Below, one piece after another: positions 10,047 through 19,593 of a stretch of DNA of 30,452 nucleotides. A program made the position numbers and the translations under genes. Source of the DNA: Elysia marginata (taxonomy: Eukaryota > Mollusca > Gastropoda > Plakobranchidae); assembly GCA_019649035.1 (NCBI GenBank), contig BMAT01001843.1, positions 577,560 to 608,011 on the forward strand, in the 5' to 3' direction. The notes under the pieces were generated by a model. That model ran no database searches, was not told where the DNA came from, and saw nothing but the letters and a program-made list of their open reading frames with translations. Position 1 is the first letter of the stretch. Every line of letters starts with the position of its first letter.

Positions 10047-11265
10047 AACTGAATGCAACATTTACAGACTGAACGATTGATATTATTTATCTATTTTTTA
10101 AGTTACTTCTGACAAAATTTTCAAAAAGTTCAGTATCTATATTCGCTCAGCGATGAAACAATAAAGTCTCAGAAAATGTAAAGACATTCTGGTTTTAATG
10201 TCTAATAGCGCGTTTTCTTCGCTATAATTTAGACAGAATATTTTAAACTTGTATTGGTGTCACTGGATTCAAAAGTTCTTTAGTGTTGAAAAAATAATAT
10301 CTCTTTAGGTGCAAAATAACACCGCAAATTTCAGCTTATCATTGCAACATTTTGTTCGTATCATCATCATTAGTTTCATTTTATTTATCGCTGTTGTTGA
10401 AAGTTGAATAATATTTTTTTGAAAAATAGTACCAATAATTATCCAGTGCAGTTTTATGGAGGGAAGTCTATAACTTAATCAGAACAAAAATTCTCCTCTT
10501 CTTAAGTTATTATGATTTCAGAACATTCAATTCGACATTAAGCCCTAAGTAATATTGTTTGCGCACTGTCTTTCAAAAGGATATGTGATTGATACTTAAA
10601 AAAACAATGCGACAATGTGTATCCCTATAATTTAATTTTGTCAATAATAAAACTTTCATTCTTGACATAGATAATTATGTTGGGGTTCGTCTCGAATCCT
10701 GAAAAAAAATTTTTTTTTATCCTGGTAATGCAAATGTGTACAAATAGAATTAAAAGTAATCTGTTGTGTAAGACTTTAATGCATCGTAATGGTTAAAACT
10801 AAACCTTCACAAGTTTGAGGTTTTTTATTTGGGCTATACCTTACGGCCTAAATTTCATTACAGATTTCATTGGTCTATAAAAGGATGAAAAGTCAAAACG
10901 TTAAAAAATAAAATGCGAACTTAATTGACTTACAAATCATGAGCTCATCTCCTGAATAAAAACATCACAATCGTAAACACATCATAAGACAGGTCTAACC
11001 TTTACATGTTTTTCTGTTTCATTTTATAAGTATTTAGAATAACACTAATAGTCTTTGTGAAAACGTTAGGCTCGAAGGCATAATGTAAGCTTAACTTCAA
11101 TGCGTATGTATCCAAAGAGTCATCTCATTTAAATCAAGAAGCCCAGTGTGTTTTAGGTTAAACAGCACCCACGTACTTAATTCAGAAAGCTTTTAAAGCT
11201 ATTATTTTTCTCTTTTTTTAAAAAAATATAACTCTCGCTTTTGTATTTACTTTTCCCTTACATTC
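10047..11265 (+). other. Upstream region of the methyltransferase, probable 5'UTR intron
   Basis: AT-rich and stop-dense on both strands. The 3' end has the hallmarks of an intron: a T/C-rich run from about 11230 leading to TTACATTCAG. The promoter of the gene is therefore probably not directly upstream of the ATG. No convincing TATA box or first exon could be chosen in this interval. Confidence 0.4.
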
Positions 11266-11267
11266 AG
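11266..11267 (+). promoter_or_regulatory. 3' splice site before the methyltransferase coding exon
   Basis: A pyrimidine-rich stretch (CTCGCTTTTG ... ACTTTTCCCT) ends in ACATTCAG|AC. The exon would start at 11268, leaving 14 bases of 5'UTR before the ATG. A TAG in frame at 11276-11278 shows that upstream exons do not extend the protein N-terminally in this frame. Confidence 0.65.
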
Positions 11268-11281
11268 ACAAAAGCTAGACC

Positions 11282-12127
11282 ATGAGTGCCGATGCAATGG
11301 AAAGAGCTAAAGCACGAATGCCAACTGATCTGGATACGAGTAAAATGTATGTCGATTCTAACCAAGCCAAAAACTATGCTGAGCACAGGCCTCGCTACTC
11401 GGACGAAATATTTAAAGTAATGATTGATTACTGCAAGGAAACGATGCCCAATCTAAACTTGTGTGTGGACGTCGGCTGTGGCTCGGGACAAAGTACCTTA
11501 GGTTTTGCCAAGCACTTCAAGAAGGTGATTGGTGTGGACATCAGCGCCAGCCAGATTGCCTGCGCCCCAAAAGATAATCCTAATGTCCAATTTAAGGTTT
11601 CATCTGCCGAAAAACTTCCTTTTGTCGAGTCTGAGTCCGTAGATCTGTGGTGCTCTGGCGAATCCTTCAACTACATGCCTCAGAAACTTACATTTGAGGA
11701 GGCTGATCGCGTGCTCAAGCCAGGCGGCACAATGGCCATATTTGGGTACTCCGTACTCCATTCTAATGAGAAACCGATAGACGATGCCATCAAGGCCATG
11801 TTCCTCAAACTCCTCCCGTATTGGCCACGAGAGTCTCTGGCCACGTTCGAAAAATTCATCAATTTAGAGCTGCCATACCCGGGCTGGTTTAGAAATGATG
11901 AACTGAAACAGGTCCAGAGGCTGACACTGAGAGACTACATCGGTCTGGTCGGTTCCCTCTGGTCGTCTGTGGCTTACAGGAAGGCTCATCCTGAGGAAGA
12001 TCTTATGGGAGATGTGGAGAGGAGCATGAGGGCCGCTCTCGACCAGGTGTACGGACCTAACAAAGAGGCTGTCTTCGAAATCATCTGGGATTCGTTCATC
12101 ATAATCGGGCGCAAACCTTTCAAGTAA
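11282..12127 (+). CDS. Class I SAM-dependent methyltransferase, complete, intronless CDS
   Basis: A 281-residue protein in one uninterrupted exon. It is a Rossmann-fold methyltransferase of the Methyltransf_11/UbiE-like type, expected to be soluble and to transfer a methyl group from S-adenosylmethionine to a small molecule; the substrate cannot be read from sequence. Visible motifs: YAEHRPRY (residues 32-39), typical just before the fold in the trans-aconitate/CRG1-like group; motif I VDVGCGSGQ (62-70), the glycine-rich SAM loop; the acidic end of strand 2, VIGVDIS (82-88); SSAEKLPF (107-114); VDLWCSGESFNYM (120-132); and motif III RVLKPGGTMAIFGY (143-156). The C-terminal third (about 170-281) is the less conserved cap. 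The start is supported by A at -3, a TAG in frame 4 bases upstream and a 3' splice site at 11267. Length suits the family and no break is present. GC is much higher than in the flanks. A coding region in a single exon behind a 5'UTR intron can be normal or follow retroposition; no poly(A) tail remnant or target duplication was seen, so retrogene origin is not supported. Confidence 0.96.
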   Translation: MSADAMERAKARMPTDLDTSKMYVDSNQAKNYAEHRPRYSDEIFKVMIDYCKETMPNLNLCVDVGCGSGQSTLGFAKHFKKVIGVDISASQIACAPKDNPNVQFKVSSAEKLPFVESESVDLWCSGESFNYMPQKLTFEEADRVLKPGGTMAIFGYSVLHSNEKPIDDAIKAMFLKLLPYWPRESLATFEKFINLELPYPGWFRNDELKQVQRLTLRDYIGLVGSLWSSVAYRKAHPEEDLMGDVERSMRAALDQVYGPNKEAVFEIIWDSFIIIGRKPFK

Positions 12128-12308
12128 AATGTTCTAGTCAGCCATTCCTAGTGTCTTTTGTGTGACAGTGTGGGCGGCGACTTAAACCTCTTCTGATTTC
12201 TATAACTTTCATAGCTTTAAAAAGATTTTTTATCAACATTTCGATTCATTTTTTGTTTTTTAGATGTCCTGTCCGATTATATCTGTTTGCCAAAAGCTTA
12301 AAACAATG

Positions 12309-12314
12309 AATAAA
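12309..12314 (+). terminator. Polyadenylation signal of the methyltransferase gene
   Basis: AATAAA 182 bases after the TAA. A second AATAAA at 12428-12433 could be an alternative, giving a 3'UTR of roughly 200 or 320 bases. Confidence 0.6.
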
Positions 12315-12763
12315 GAAAAACAGATTTTAAAAAATCTTCTTTGTAAATAGTGTTTTGATATGAATTTTCTATGTATCCTCTTCCGCCATACTTCTTTAAT
12401 TAATCGCCAATTGAAGATCGCTTTGAAAATAAAGTATTTTCCCTTTAATAGTGGAACAACATAGATTTAACAAAAACAAATATCTTGCCAATATGATAGA
12501 AATTCAGTTTGCTTCATTAATTTGAACAACAAAAGAAAAACCTTTAAAATACTATTATTTTGGTTCGTTTTTAGTGTAAAAATATTAAAACTGTATAGTT
12601 CTTTTTGCATGGATTAAATTAATAACACAGTTTCTCAAACACCACCCTTTCCAATGTTTTCACTACTCGTATGTCAAGTTTTTCTTCTGCATAAATCACA
12701 AGGCAATGCTAGCAGACCCGTACACTACACAAACAGCCCGTCTTGGTCTTTGAGACCACACCT

Positions 12764-12770
12764 TATAAAA
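12764..12770 (+). promoter_or_regulatory. TATA box-like element
   Basis: CCTTATAAAA ends a short GC-richer run and lies 54 bases upstream of the ATG at 12824. A start site 25-30 bases downstream would give a 5'UTR of about 30 bases. A small inverted repeat, GGTCT-TTG-AGACC (12745-12757), sits immediately upstream. Plausible as the core promoter of the candidate gene that follows. Confidence 0.4.
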
Positions 12771-12823
12771 AATTGCGGTGGGTCTAAATGCCGATGTGTA
12801 AATGACTCGGCTCGGCTGCCAAT

Positions 12824-12940
12824 ATGGATGACTTTGTAACAAGCAGGGCAGTCGCAGAGGAGGATATCTCCATAATTGATAGCAGGGCTAGTCTAATGAA
12901 GAGGGAGGAGATGTCGATCTGCTGGAACATCATTTCCCTC
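12824..12940 (+). CDS. Candidate first coding exon of a small unknown gene
   Basis: An ATG in strong context (AAT before it, G at +4) opens 39 codons that end precisely at CTC|GTGAGTACG, a near-consensus 5' splice site, in phase 0. An in-frame TGA at 12803 closes the frame upstream, so the ATG is the first. The peptide starts MDDFVTSRAVAEEDISIIDS, then RASLMKREEMSICWNIISL: an acidic N-terminus turning basic then hydrophobic, as if entering a membrane or signal segment encoded by the next exon. GC is well above the surroundings. A TATA-like box lies 54 bases upstream. It begins about 700 bases after the methyltransferase stop, on the same strand. No family recognised. The same frame read through the donor would stop after 16 further codons. 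Confidence 0.4.
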
Positions 12941-13021
12941 GTGAGTACGAAATTGGTGGGTGACTCATTCCTAACTCTGGGTCGAATATGACTAAAATAA
13001 CAAGAGCGAAATATCGCACTT

Positions 13022-13120
13022 TTATGGGTTTAAGATGTCTACAGTTTTGCAAGAGATACAACAAACAGAAATAAAATAAAATATTTTGACTTTGCTTATC
13101 ACCAAAAAGATCAGGCCAAG
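13022..13120. other. Intronic DNA without features
   Basis: AT-rich, stop-dense sequence. If the exon pairing 12940 to 13424 is right this is the left part of its intron, which also holds the CT repeat. Confidence 0.3.
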
Positions 13121-13184
13121 TAGCCATTTATCATTAAAAAGACAAGACATTCCAAGTAGCCGTTTACACACTGTCAAACCTCTT

Positions 13185-13264
13185 AAATTCTCTCTCTTTC
13201 TGACCTCTCTTATTTCCCTTCTCTGTCTGTTTTCCTGCCGCCCTCCCCTCTCAGTCTCTCTCTG

Positions 13265-13304
<40 letters not shown>

Positions 13305-13312
13305 TCTCTTAT
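13185..13312. repeat. CT-rich simple repeat
   Basis: A CT-rich tract with a pure (TC)14 run at 13273-13300. Short ORFs on both strands here are Ser/Leu or Arg/Glu repeat translations and not genes. Confidence 0.92.
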
Positions 13313-13423
13313 CCCTTCAAACATAATTGTATTCTTCCATTTCATCTCATTCAAGACTCAGTATTCTCAATAAGTCCTCACTCACCCACATCTATCACTC
13401 TATAACCTGTAGACCTCACCCAG

Positions 13424-13543
13424 TGTTCAGCAACTATAGTCCGGGCGACCTTAAAGCCTGGTCAACCTCTCACGAGGTTACGCTCAATTTACCCTGAAAG
13501 CAATGGCAGGCTCTCAGCGATTTACACTACTTCACTGCAATAA
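13424..13543 (+). CDS. Candidate second and last exon of the small unknown gene
   Basis: After TAGACCTCACCCAG (AG at 13422-13423) the frame that is phase-compatible with the exon ending at 12940 stays open for 39 codons to TAA at 13541-13543. It contains VRATLKPGQPLTRLRSIYPE and ends IYTTSLQ. Joined by splicing, the two exons would give a 78-residue protein, and an AATAAA overlaps the stop (13539-13544). The phase match has a one-in-three chance of being accidental and the peptide is not recognised, so the pairing is tentative. The same GC-rich block carries CCAAT motifs on the minus strand and could instead be a promoter. Confidence 0.25.
   Translation, partial: CSATIVRATLKPGQPLTRLRSIYPESNGRLSAIYTTSLQ
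13447..13479. other. Two adjacent small hairpins
   Basis: GACC...GGTC (13447-13463) is followed directly by AACCTC-TCAC-GAGGTT (13464-13479), a perfect 6-bp stem with a 4-base loop. They lie inside a GC-rich island. Function unknown, possibly chance. Confidence 0.4.
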
Positions 13544-14235
13544 AAGCGCTCCCCTAATGCACGCTGACTGGCTAATCCGCTTCGATTGCTCGTTAGAAAG
13601 CGTTCGATTGGCATATTATAGATCCTTGTAGATTTGAATGCAAACCTAATAGATTACAGGATTCTAAAGCAGGAACCCCACGTTCTCATCGTCGATTTTT
13701 TTTTCTTTGAATTGTTTCAGCCCTTTTTTGAGCTACTTGTTTTGTTTTTCTTTTATAAAGCGGTACTTTCAATACAACAAAAGAATACTAGCACTGTAGC
13801 GGTGAGGCGTACACTAGGGACATTTAACCATAGCGCTAGTAACTCACGTACTAACTTTGCTTATTGTCATTATAAAATATAATTGAAGTCATGTACTTAT
13901 TCGAGTGTGCCAAAGCCAGACTATTTTGATCATACCAAGTCGTTAAGGCCTGTTAATCTGTTTTTCTCTATGTTCATTTCTAAAACAGTTTTCAGATAAT
14001 CTCTTTCAAAAAATGATTAATCAACTGTATCCCTCCATACGTATTTAATTGCAGCGTAATCTTTTCCGAAGTGTAACATAATTTTTTTATATAACATTTT
14101 GTGAAGTGTACAATTCTCTCCATCACACACCTGCACCTCTGTACACAGCAAGGGGATAGTTGAACCGGCTTTATTTTAAAAAAAGGAAAAACAAAACACC
14201 TTTTAGAGTCAGACAAAACATGGATTAGCAATGCC
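13544..14235. other. No supported gene
   Basis: GC falls after about 13620, where an inverted CCAAT (ATTGG) stands near a TATTATA sequence. The remainder is AT-rich with short, unconvincing ORFs on both strands. Confidence 0.4.
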
Positions 14236-14470
14236 GGCATAGTTGGCGTAGTGGCAACATGGTATGAGCTATGTTTCTGTAAGTGGTAAGGCGGTGAATG
14301 CCGAGACTACTATACATTGAAGGTTCGAATCATACTAAAGGCAGACATTTCGGGCATTTCCACTTGAAGCTTACTTCTCTCCACTGCTAGTTTCATACCT
14401 TTGAATCTTTCGATCCTCGGCAATGTGGGGTACCAGTCAGGGCTGAATGACTAATTATATCTGTATTTGA
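14236..14470 (+). mobile_element. Decayed tRNA-derived SINE
   Basis: The left end begins GGCAT and leads to TGGCGTAGTGG (14244-14254), a perfect match to the Pol III A box. A degenerate B box, GGTTCGAATCA, follows at 14322-14332. The A-to-B distance is about 68 bases against 34 in the copy at 24766, suggesting an insertion. The body has TTCTCTCCACTG and later GGGGTACCAGTCAGGG, resembling the CCACCC ... GGGTACCCAGC block in the other copy. This is read as an old member of the same or a related family. The 3' end and target duplication were not identified. Confidence 0.6.
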
Positions 14471-14812
14471 TTGGGTTACGAAAAGATTTTAGGTCTTAAT
14501 ACTTTGTCAGCTTTTTTTGTTCCCCTCTATACATTATTATTTTCCTCAAATTGCCCGTTTTTTGGGAAAAGGCTACTAGTGAATTTTATGATATGTATGA
14601 AAGGCCTATACGCTCAATCCTTTCTTTAAAATTGGTGTCATTTTTTACCAAGCGTTATAGTTTTAGAGAGTGGCTGAAATTCATCATTCCAGTGTCATGT
14701 ACCATAATCGTATACTTTTATTGGATAAGTCATATAGACATTTTTTTCATCATTATGATAAGGCCCTGAACGAGTCCGCGTAGTGAATGAGCAGAGAGCC
14801 CCCTGTACTCAC

Positions 14813-14942
14813 CAGAGTGAAGATGTACGTAGTAAGGTAGTGATGTGAAGCCAGAATATCCCACAGAGCTGAAGCAGCACACAGCAGCTAGCTGAAGAAT
14901 GCTCCACTTGTTAGGGTTGGCACTCAGAGTACCACCCGTCAT
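14813..14942 (-). CDS. Candidate start exon of a minus-strand gene, hydrophobic N-terminus
   Basis: On the minus strand an ATG in good context (ACCATGA) opens 43 codons plus one base and ends at CACTCTG|GTGAGTAC, a strong 5' splice site (intron from 14812, phase 1). The peptide starts MTGGTLSANPNKWSILQ, continues with the hydrophobic run LAAVCCFSSVGYSGF and then TSLPYYVHLHS. This suits an N-terminal signal peptide or first membrane helix. GC is clearly elevated from 14813 to about 14988 and the frame is open back to 15000, so a few more upstream codons or a 5'UTR are possible; an AAG|TGC at 14989 is the nearest, rather weak, 3' splice site. I do not recognise the family. Expected partners lie at lower coordinates; the terminal exon at 6415-6485 has the matching phase. 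Confidence 0.45.
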
Positions 14943-15238
14943 GGTCACAATTTGAAACTTTGTCACTCCCCGATCGAAATCCAAAGCACTTGTTTTAATT
15001 TAGATTTTTAAAAAAATTTTGGAGACTAACTTGTTTGCAAATTAAATATTCAGGAAAAAGCTAAAATAATAAACTGCAAATTGTTTACTTGGTTGTTACT
15101 GAGTGTATTAAAAAACTTAAAACGTTCTGTGCTATATTTAGAAAATCTAGCAGCTTTCCAACATCGACAGGTATTTTCAGCAAATAAACTAACGAGTTTT
15201 TTAGAAGGAGTTGTAGAGAGGTCCCATTACAAGCTTAC

Positions 15239-15500
15239 TCCAGTGTGTACGACAGAGCCACTTGAGTCTTTGAGAAGCCAATCGATCAGAGCGAAGACGG
15301 CGCTAGAGACACAAGTCTCCTTTGAACGTGACATTTGCAAAGCGATATGCATCAGCGGCATCAGTTGGATCGGATAATTTCTCACACTGCTAAGAGTCTG
15401 GCATTGGGCGAGGAAACCACTGTCTCAGGTGGCTGGGCTCGCCCTACTCTCGCAAACAGACTGGGCCGAAACGCGCAGGCGATGTTGAGTGCTGGCCGCG
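15239..15500 (-). other. CpG-rich block, possible promoter and first exon on the minus strand
   Basis: GC and CpG rise strongly compared with the flanks. On the minus strand the block ends in CTGGA|GTAAGC (intron from 15238). An ATG at 15361 opens 41 codons up to that donor in phase 0 (including SRSKETCVSSAVFALIDWLL). Spliced to the nearest acceptor at 14989 this frame would run into a stop, so the block is more likely untranslated leader for the start exon at 14813-14942, or a separate isoform. The plus strand also has an open frame through here (15081-15377) that lacks an ATG start; a single strand cannot be assigned with certainty. Confidence 0.35.
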
Positions 15501-15517
15501 AACTATTGTAGCTTAAG

Positions 15518-15640
15518 GGTGAGAGGTAGAGAGAATGAGAGAGATACTGGGTGAGTGAGTGACAGAGAGATAAAGAGAGTTAAGAGAGAAAACGGAAAAG
15601 AGAAAGACGGAGTGAAGTGGGGGAGGAAGAAAGAGGATGA
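15518..15640. repeat. GA-rich low-complexity tract
   Basis: Imperfect GAGA/GAGTGA/AGAAAG sequence directly beside the CpG-rich block. In the minus orientation it is a CT-rich tract upstream of the putative first exon, as seen in many promoters. Confidence 0.75.
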
Positions 15641-16561
15641 GACAAATGTTGTCGTGTTCTAATGAATCACTAATGACTAATTGAGATTTAATAGCCAGAT
15701 TGTGATCATATTTCCTCCTAAGTTGTTTTTTTTTGAAGTGATCTGTTTACAGCACCCACTGGCTAATTTTCGCCTATCTGTCACTTAAACTTGCAATAAC
15801 TGTGCGTTATTTTGATTTGGGAGATTAGTGCCTTAACAGAATAGTACTTTATTGAGATAAATACATAAATATTTTTTGCCTTGAAAAAGGTGTAAAGATA
15901 TTTAATTGTGTCATTCTCTTTAGCTTTTTGAAAGCTGTTTTGCGTTTATACTATTAAAATTAACCAATATGAAACAAGCTGTCCTTTAAAATACCGCACT
16001 TCCTCCCAAAACTAGAACTTTTGAAACATCGAACAACAAGACAACACTTGATTCACGCAAGCAATGAAATGGGGGCGGTATACGTAGAAGAGCACTTCTT
16101 CCTTCTTTACATATCGCGCCTGAACTTGCACCCTATTTAATCTACAAGCCTCAATTAAATACCCAGACTATAGTTAACCAAGTTGCTGATATTTAACCTC
16201 AAACGTGATGGTTGTCTGAAACAAAGTCTTTGAGGTCAGTGCTAGGCTTAGTCGAATGGTCACCGCAATAGGCTACATGGACCGCCATTGTCGGTTTTCT
16301 GCTCTTGAAAGTCATCAATTCGGTGGCAAGTTTTATAAAATAAAATCCGTTTAGGAAAACAAGTCTAAAAGCATTCTCACTGTCAACTGAGCTAAGTGCG
16401 TGCTTAAAACTGCTTTTTATTTGCCCGAATGTTAAAGATTAGAATAAATAGTGGAGGCAGTCACTGCACAACCAAATGGTTGAATTTCACTTTTAGCCAG
16501 TTGTTTAAGCTGAGTAGGTTAAGAAAATGAGGAACGGAAGATACAAAATTCTTGGTGTAAA
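15641..16561. other. No supported gene
   Basis: AT-rich, stop-dense DNA with two modest GC islands (16060-16130 and 16190-16310) that showed no open frame bounded by splice sites. Confidence 0.45.
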
Positions 16562-16770
16562 ATGGTAACAGAAGTTGACGCAAAAATGACACTGCAAAGA
16601 AAGAAGAACAGTAAGACAAAAGAAAAACCCAAAGGAGAGAAAGAGGTTAGGGTTTGTGGAGATTTAAAGACAAATTTATTGAGAAAGGTAGAGGACGCAG
16701 AAAGAAGAATTGAATTAAATAGTTTATTATTAGGCCATTTGCACATGATGGAGATAAAATACAAGAAAGG

Positions 16771-16780
<10 letters not shown>
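16562..16780 (+). other. Lysine-rich ORF beside a GATA repeat, probably not a gene
   Basis: A 72-codon plus frame beginning at an ATG reads as a charged peptide ([18 protein letters not shown], then [18 protein letters not shown]) and ends where the GATA repeat begins. It could form a short helix, but the A-rich composition alone would produce such a peptide. No splice sites, no domain. Confidence 0.12.
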
Positions 16781-16814
<34 letters not shown>

Positions 16815-16848
16815 TGATAGATAGATAGACAGATAGATAGATAGATAA

Positions 16849-16904
<56 letters not shown>

Positions 16905-16925
16905 GTAGATAGATAGATAGATAGA
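16771..16925. repeat. GATA tetranucleotide microsatellite
   Basis: About 38 GATA units over 155 bases with only four or five single-base variants, followed by a short GAGA run. A minus frame through it encodes SIYL repeats and is not a gene. The low number of interruptions implies it is long enough to be length-polymorphic. Confidence 0.97.
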
Positions 16926-18683
16926 AAGAGAGAGAGTGATAGGGAGAGGGGTTAGAATATTATTTTTCTGCACTGGTTATATCTTGGAATATCTTCTCCC
17001 ATGACGGAACCTTTACAATTATTCTTCAAATAAAATCAGATACTGCACAAAAACATTTAGTGCCCGGCTATAGACCCAGCAGCTAGTGTGGCTGAATTGA
17101 TCTCCTGTTGGTCTCCTTCTCTGGACGAAAAGAAGAAGAAAACGTAGTAAAACTGAAGCTGCCTCTGTAAACATTAAAAAGTAGTTGAAGAACGCAAGAA
17201 AAGAAAAAAAACAACCACAATGTACATGGGCAACAGCGAGCGAACAAAATAAATGAAGTAAGAATAGAACAGGGTTCTCATTATTCTGTAGTGAAAAAAA
17301 GACGATTTAAAATTAAATCTAGTGACGTTCTTTCTTTTAACATTCAAGGCTCGTTTAGTTTCATTTTTTGCTTCTTCCTTAAGGAGTCATGTGAAGGGTG
17401 CATGACATAAAGAGTGCAAAAAATGAAACACAGAAAACTTTTTCCCCCCAAAAAAACTAAAGCCATATTGTTTAATTTTTCTTTCTTGTTTGTCGATTGT
17501 TACGAGATTTCTCCTCAACATTCTTGGGGCAGTGTTTTTTTATGAGTGATAAATGTCTCAAAACCATCCTCGTGCGGCATGCGCACTCACGTGATTTTGC
17601 GCTAAATTTTTCTTTCATAGACTTTAATTTGCTGTTTTGTCTTGCACCTGTCACTTAGATAATTTTTTGCAAGAAACACAACAGTCTTTCTTTTACTACA
17701 AGAATGTTAATCATAGCCATTACAAAATTTCTCTGGCACACCAGTTTAAGTAAATTTTTTTTTACGAAGAATTCTTTAACTACAGCGCTCGCTGTCAATC
17801 ACTGCAATTTGATACATGTAAGTAAAACATTCGTTTTTTTTTTTAAATCTCGTACGTTCTTTTTTCCCACCCATAAATTCTGTTCACAATTTATAGCTAA
17901 TGAATACTGCCTATATGCAAAAAAAAACTATTTTCAAGTTCAAAGACTAAATTTTAAATAAAGTATAAAGATAAAATCATGGGAATTATTTTCAGAACTG
18001 AGCTAAAAAATATAAATATGAAAAGCAACTTCGTTTTGACGATGTCTGTGTTACTTTGCTATGTTTTAATTGTACTTTCATCCCACTAGTTACCTCTATA
18101 GTTCTTATAGTCATTATTTCAAACACAACCATCAACACAATCATCATAATTGTAATCATCATTCTTTCATGACCATCATTTTTACGGACACGAATTTTTG
18201 TTTAACCAAGATCATCTGCCTGCCTTTCAATAGTAACAGGCCGAGGAAGTACTGCTCGATACTAATTACAAAAAAAATGTCTTGAAATACATTCTTTTTA
18301 AAATTAACACCTAAAGAAAATCGATTCCTTTTAGCATCCTATGAGTTCATTAGGTAGAATCCGGATTCGGTGGTAATAATCGTTAGGAGTAATGTGCGCA
18401 GGGAGCTGTTTATTGCGCGCGATGGGATGTTAGATCGATAGCAAGTGCAGTCTTAATGTTTTCTTGTTACGACACGCTCTCACAGGCACCAACCTCATGT
18501 CTCACTGCCTGAAACAAACCCGTCTTGTTTTTTCTTCTTGTTCTCTATGTTTTTGCTTTATACTCTTGTGAACTATTAAGGATATACAGTCCAGCGTGCA
18601 AGTATGTTGGTGGTATTTGTCTGTTTGTGTCTTCTATTAACCCCTTTTATTTCGGTATCTAATCCTTCTTTTTCTACCAGCCC
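16926..18683. other. Long stretch without a supported gene
   Basis: A GC-richer phrase ending in a GAAGAAGAA-like run (about 17060-17150) looks like the 3' end of some interspersed repeat but could not be classified. A CAT/ATC-rich patch lies at 18116-18178. Other ORFs are A/T-rich and unconvincing. Confidence 0.4.
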
Positions 18684-18889
18684 TTGCTATTTATTTACTT
18701 CTTTCGATTTATGGAGCTCTTTCCTATTCAAGTAAGAGAATCAATGCTATTTTTTTTACATCCGTCGAATCGATGTTGTGTTCTTGGTTTTAAGTTTACC
18801 TTTTATCTTATGCTTTTGTTCATGTCTTTAACTCATTATTTTTGTAAACTATCCTCTCTTCTGACATATCATCTACCAGGACTTATCTC

Positions 18890-18976
18890 TTCTCTTTCTC
18901 TCTCTTTCTCTCTTTCTGTCTGTATCATTCTGCTCTCTCTCTCCTCCTCTTTCTCTATGTCTCTGTCTCTCTCTAG
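18890..18976. repeat. CT-rich simple repeat
   Basis: Imperfect CTCTTT/CTGTCT tract that inflates an apparent 155-codon plus-strand ORF (18684-19151). Confidence 0.9.
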
Positions 18977-19019
18977 CTCCTATCTAAAGAGCTACATAGC
19001 ACAAGCCATCTCCTCTTAC

Positions 19020-19169
19020 CGTAGCGTATATAGAGCTAATCTCCTGCCTGGTTTGGCCGTCCGTTTTCTGATTAAAGTACTGTTCATGGCGCACGTTTAT
19101 TTCCGTCTTAACACCCCAGGTCTCGTAGTTAATAGTGGACTCTTTACATAAATCTCTTTCAGTCTCCAT
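19020..19169 (-). CDS. Candidate first coding exon, unknown protein
   Basis: A minus-strand ATG (G at -3 and +4) opens exactly 50 codons that end at CTACG|GTAAGAGG, a good 5' splice site, in phase 0. The peptide starts METERDLCKESTINYETWGV and ends QTRQEISSIYAT; it is hydrophilic, with no repeat bias, and GC is above background. The plus strand also has an open frame across the same block as part of the CT-repeat ORF. No partner exon was found downstream on the minus strand. Not recognised. Confidence 0.25.
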
Positions 19170-19554
19170 TGCCTCTCTACTTCTTTCTTTCCTCTGAGTG
19201 TACCTCTATGCATCTATGGGCGCTCTCTTTTCCTTTGATATTTTAAGCTCCCATCTGTACCTCTTTGGGCATCACTAGTTTCTTTTCGGTGACTATCCAT
19301 CCATAAAGATATATATTCTTGTAACTAACATCTATTGGCAACTATATTTGACTCCCTTAAAAAAATTCAAGTCGTTGAAGAGCTGTGTGGCTTTGCAAAT
19401 TAAAAGACCACCTCTCAGAGTTCAAACGAAACAAGTAAGCTGTCGGCTTTATTTCTTCGTCTGACCAAGGAAAAAAAATAAGGCAATTACACAAACAGGC
19501 ACACGACTTACAGTTAAAAAGCTGTTAATAGATGTTAAAATTACAAACGATGCA

Positions 19555-19556
<2 letters not shown>

Positions 19557-19590
<34 letters not shown>
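19557..19590. repeat. (AT)17 dinucleotide repeat
   Basis: A pure run of 34 alternating A/T bases. Confidence 0.97.

Positions 19591-19593
<3 letters not shown>

Noticed and set aside
11428-11862. Two minus-strand ORFs inside the methyltransferase
   Set aside because: Antisense shadows of a clearly coding plus-strand gene.
16647-16973. ORF of about 40 SIYL-type repeats on the minus strand
   Set aside because: Translation of the GATA microsatellite.
18684-19151. 155-codon plus-strand ORF
   Set aside because: Its middle is a CT repeat and its ends are AT-rich with no splice or domain support; only the right block was kept, as a minus-strand exon candidate.
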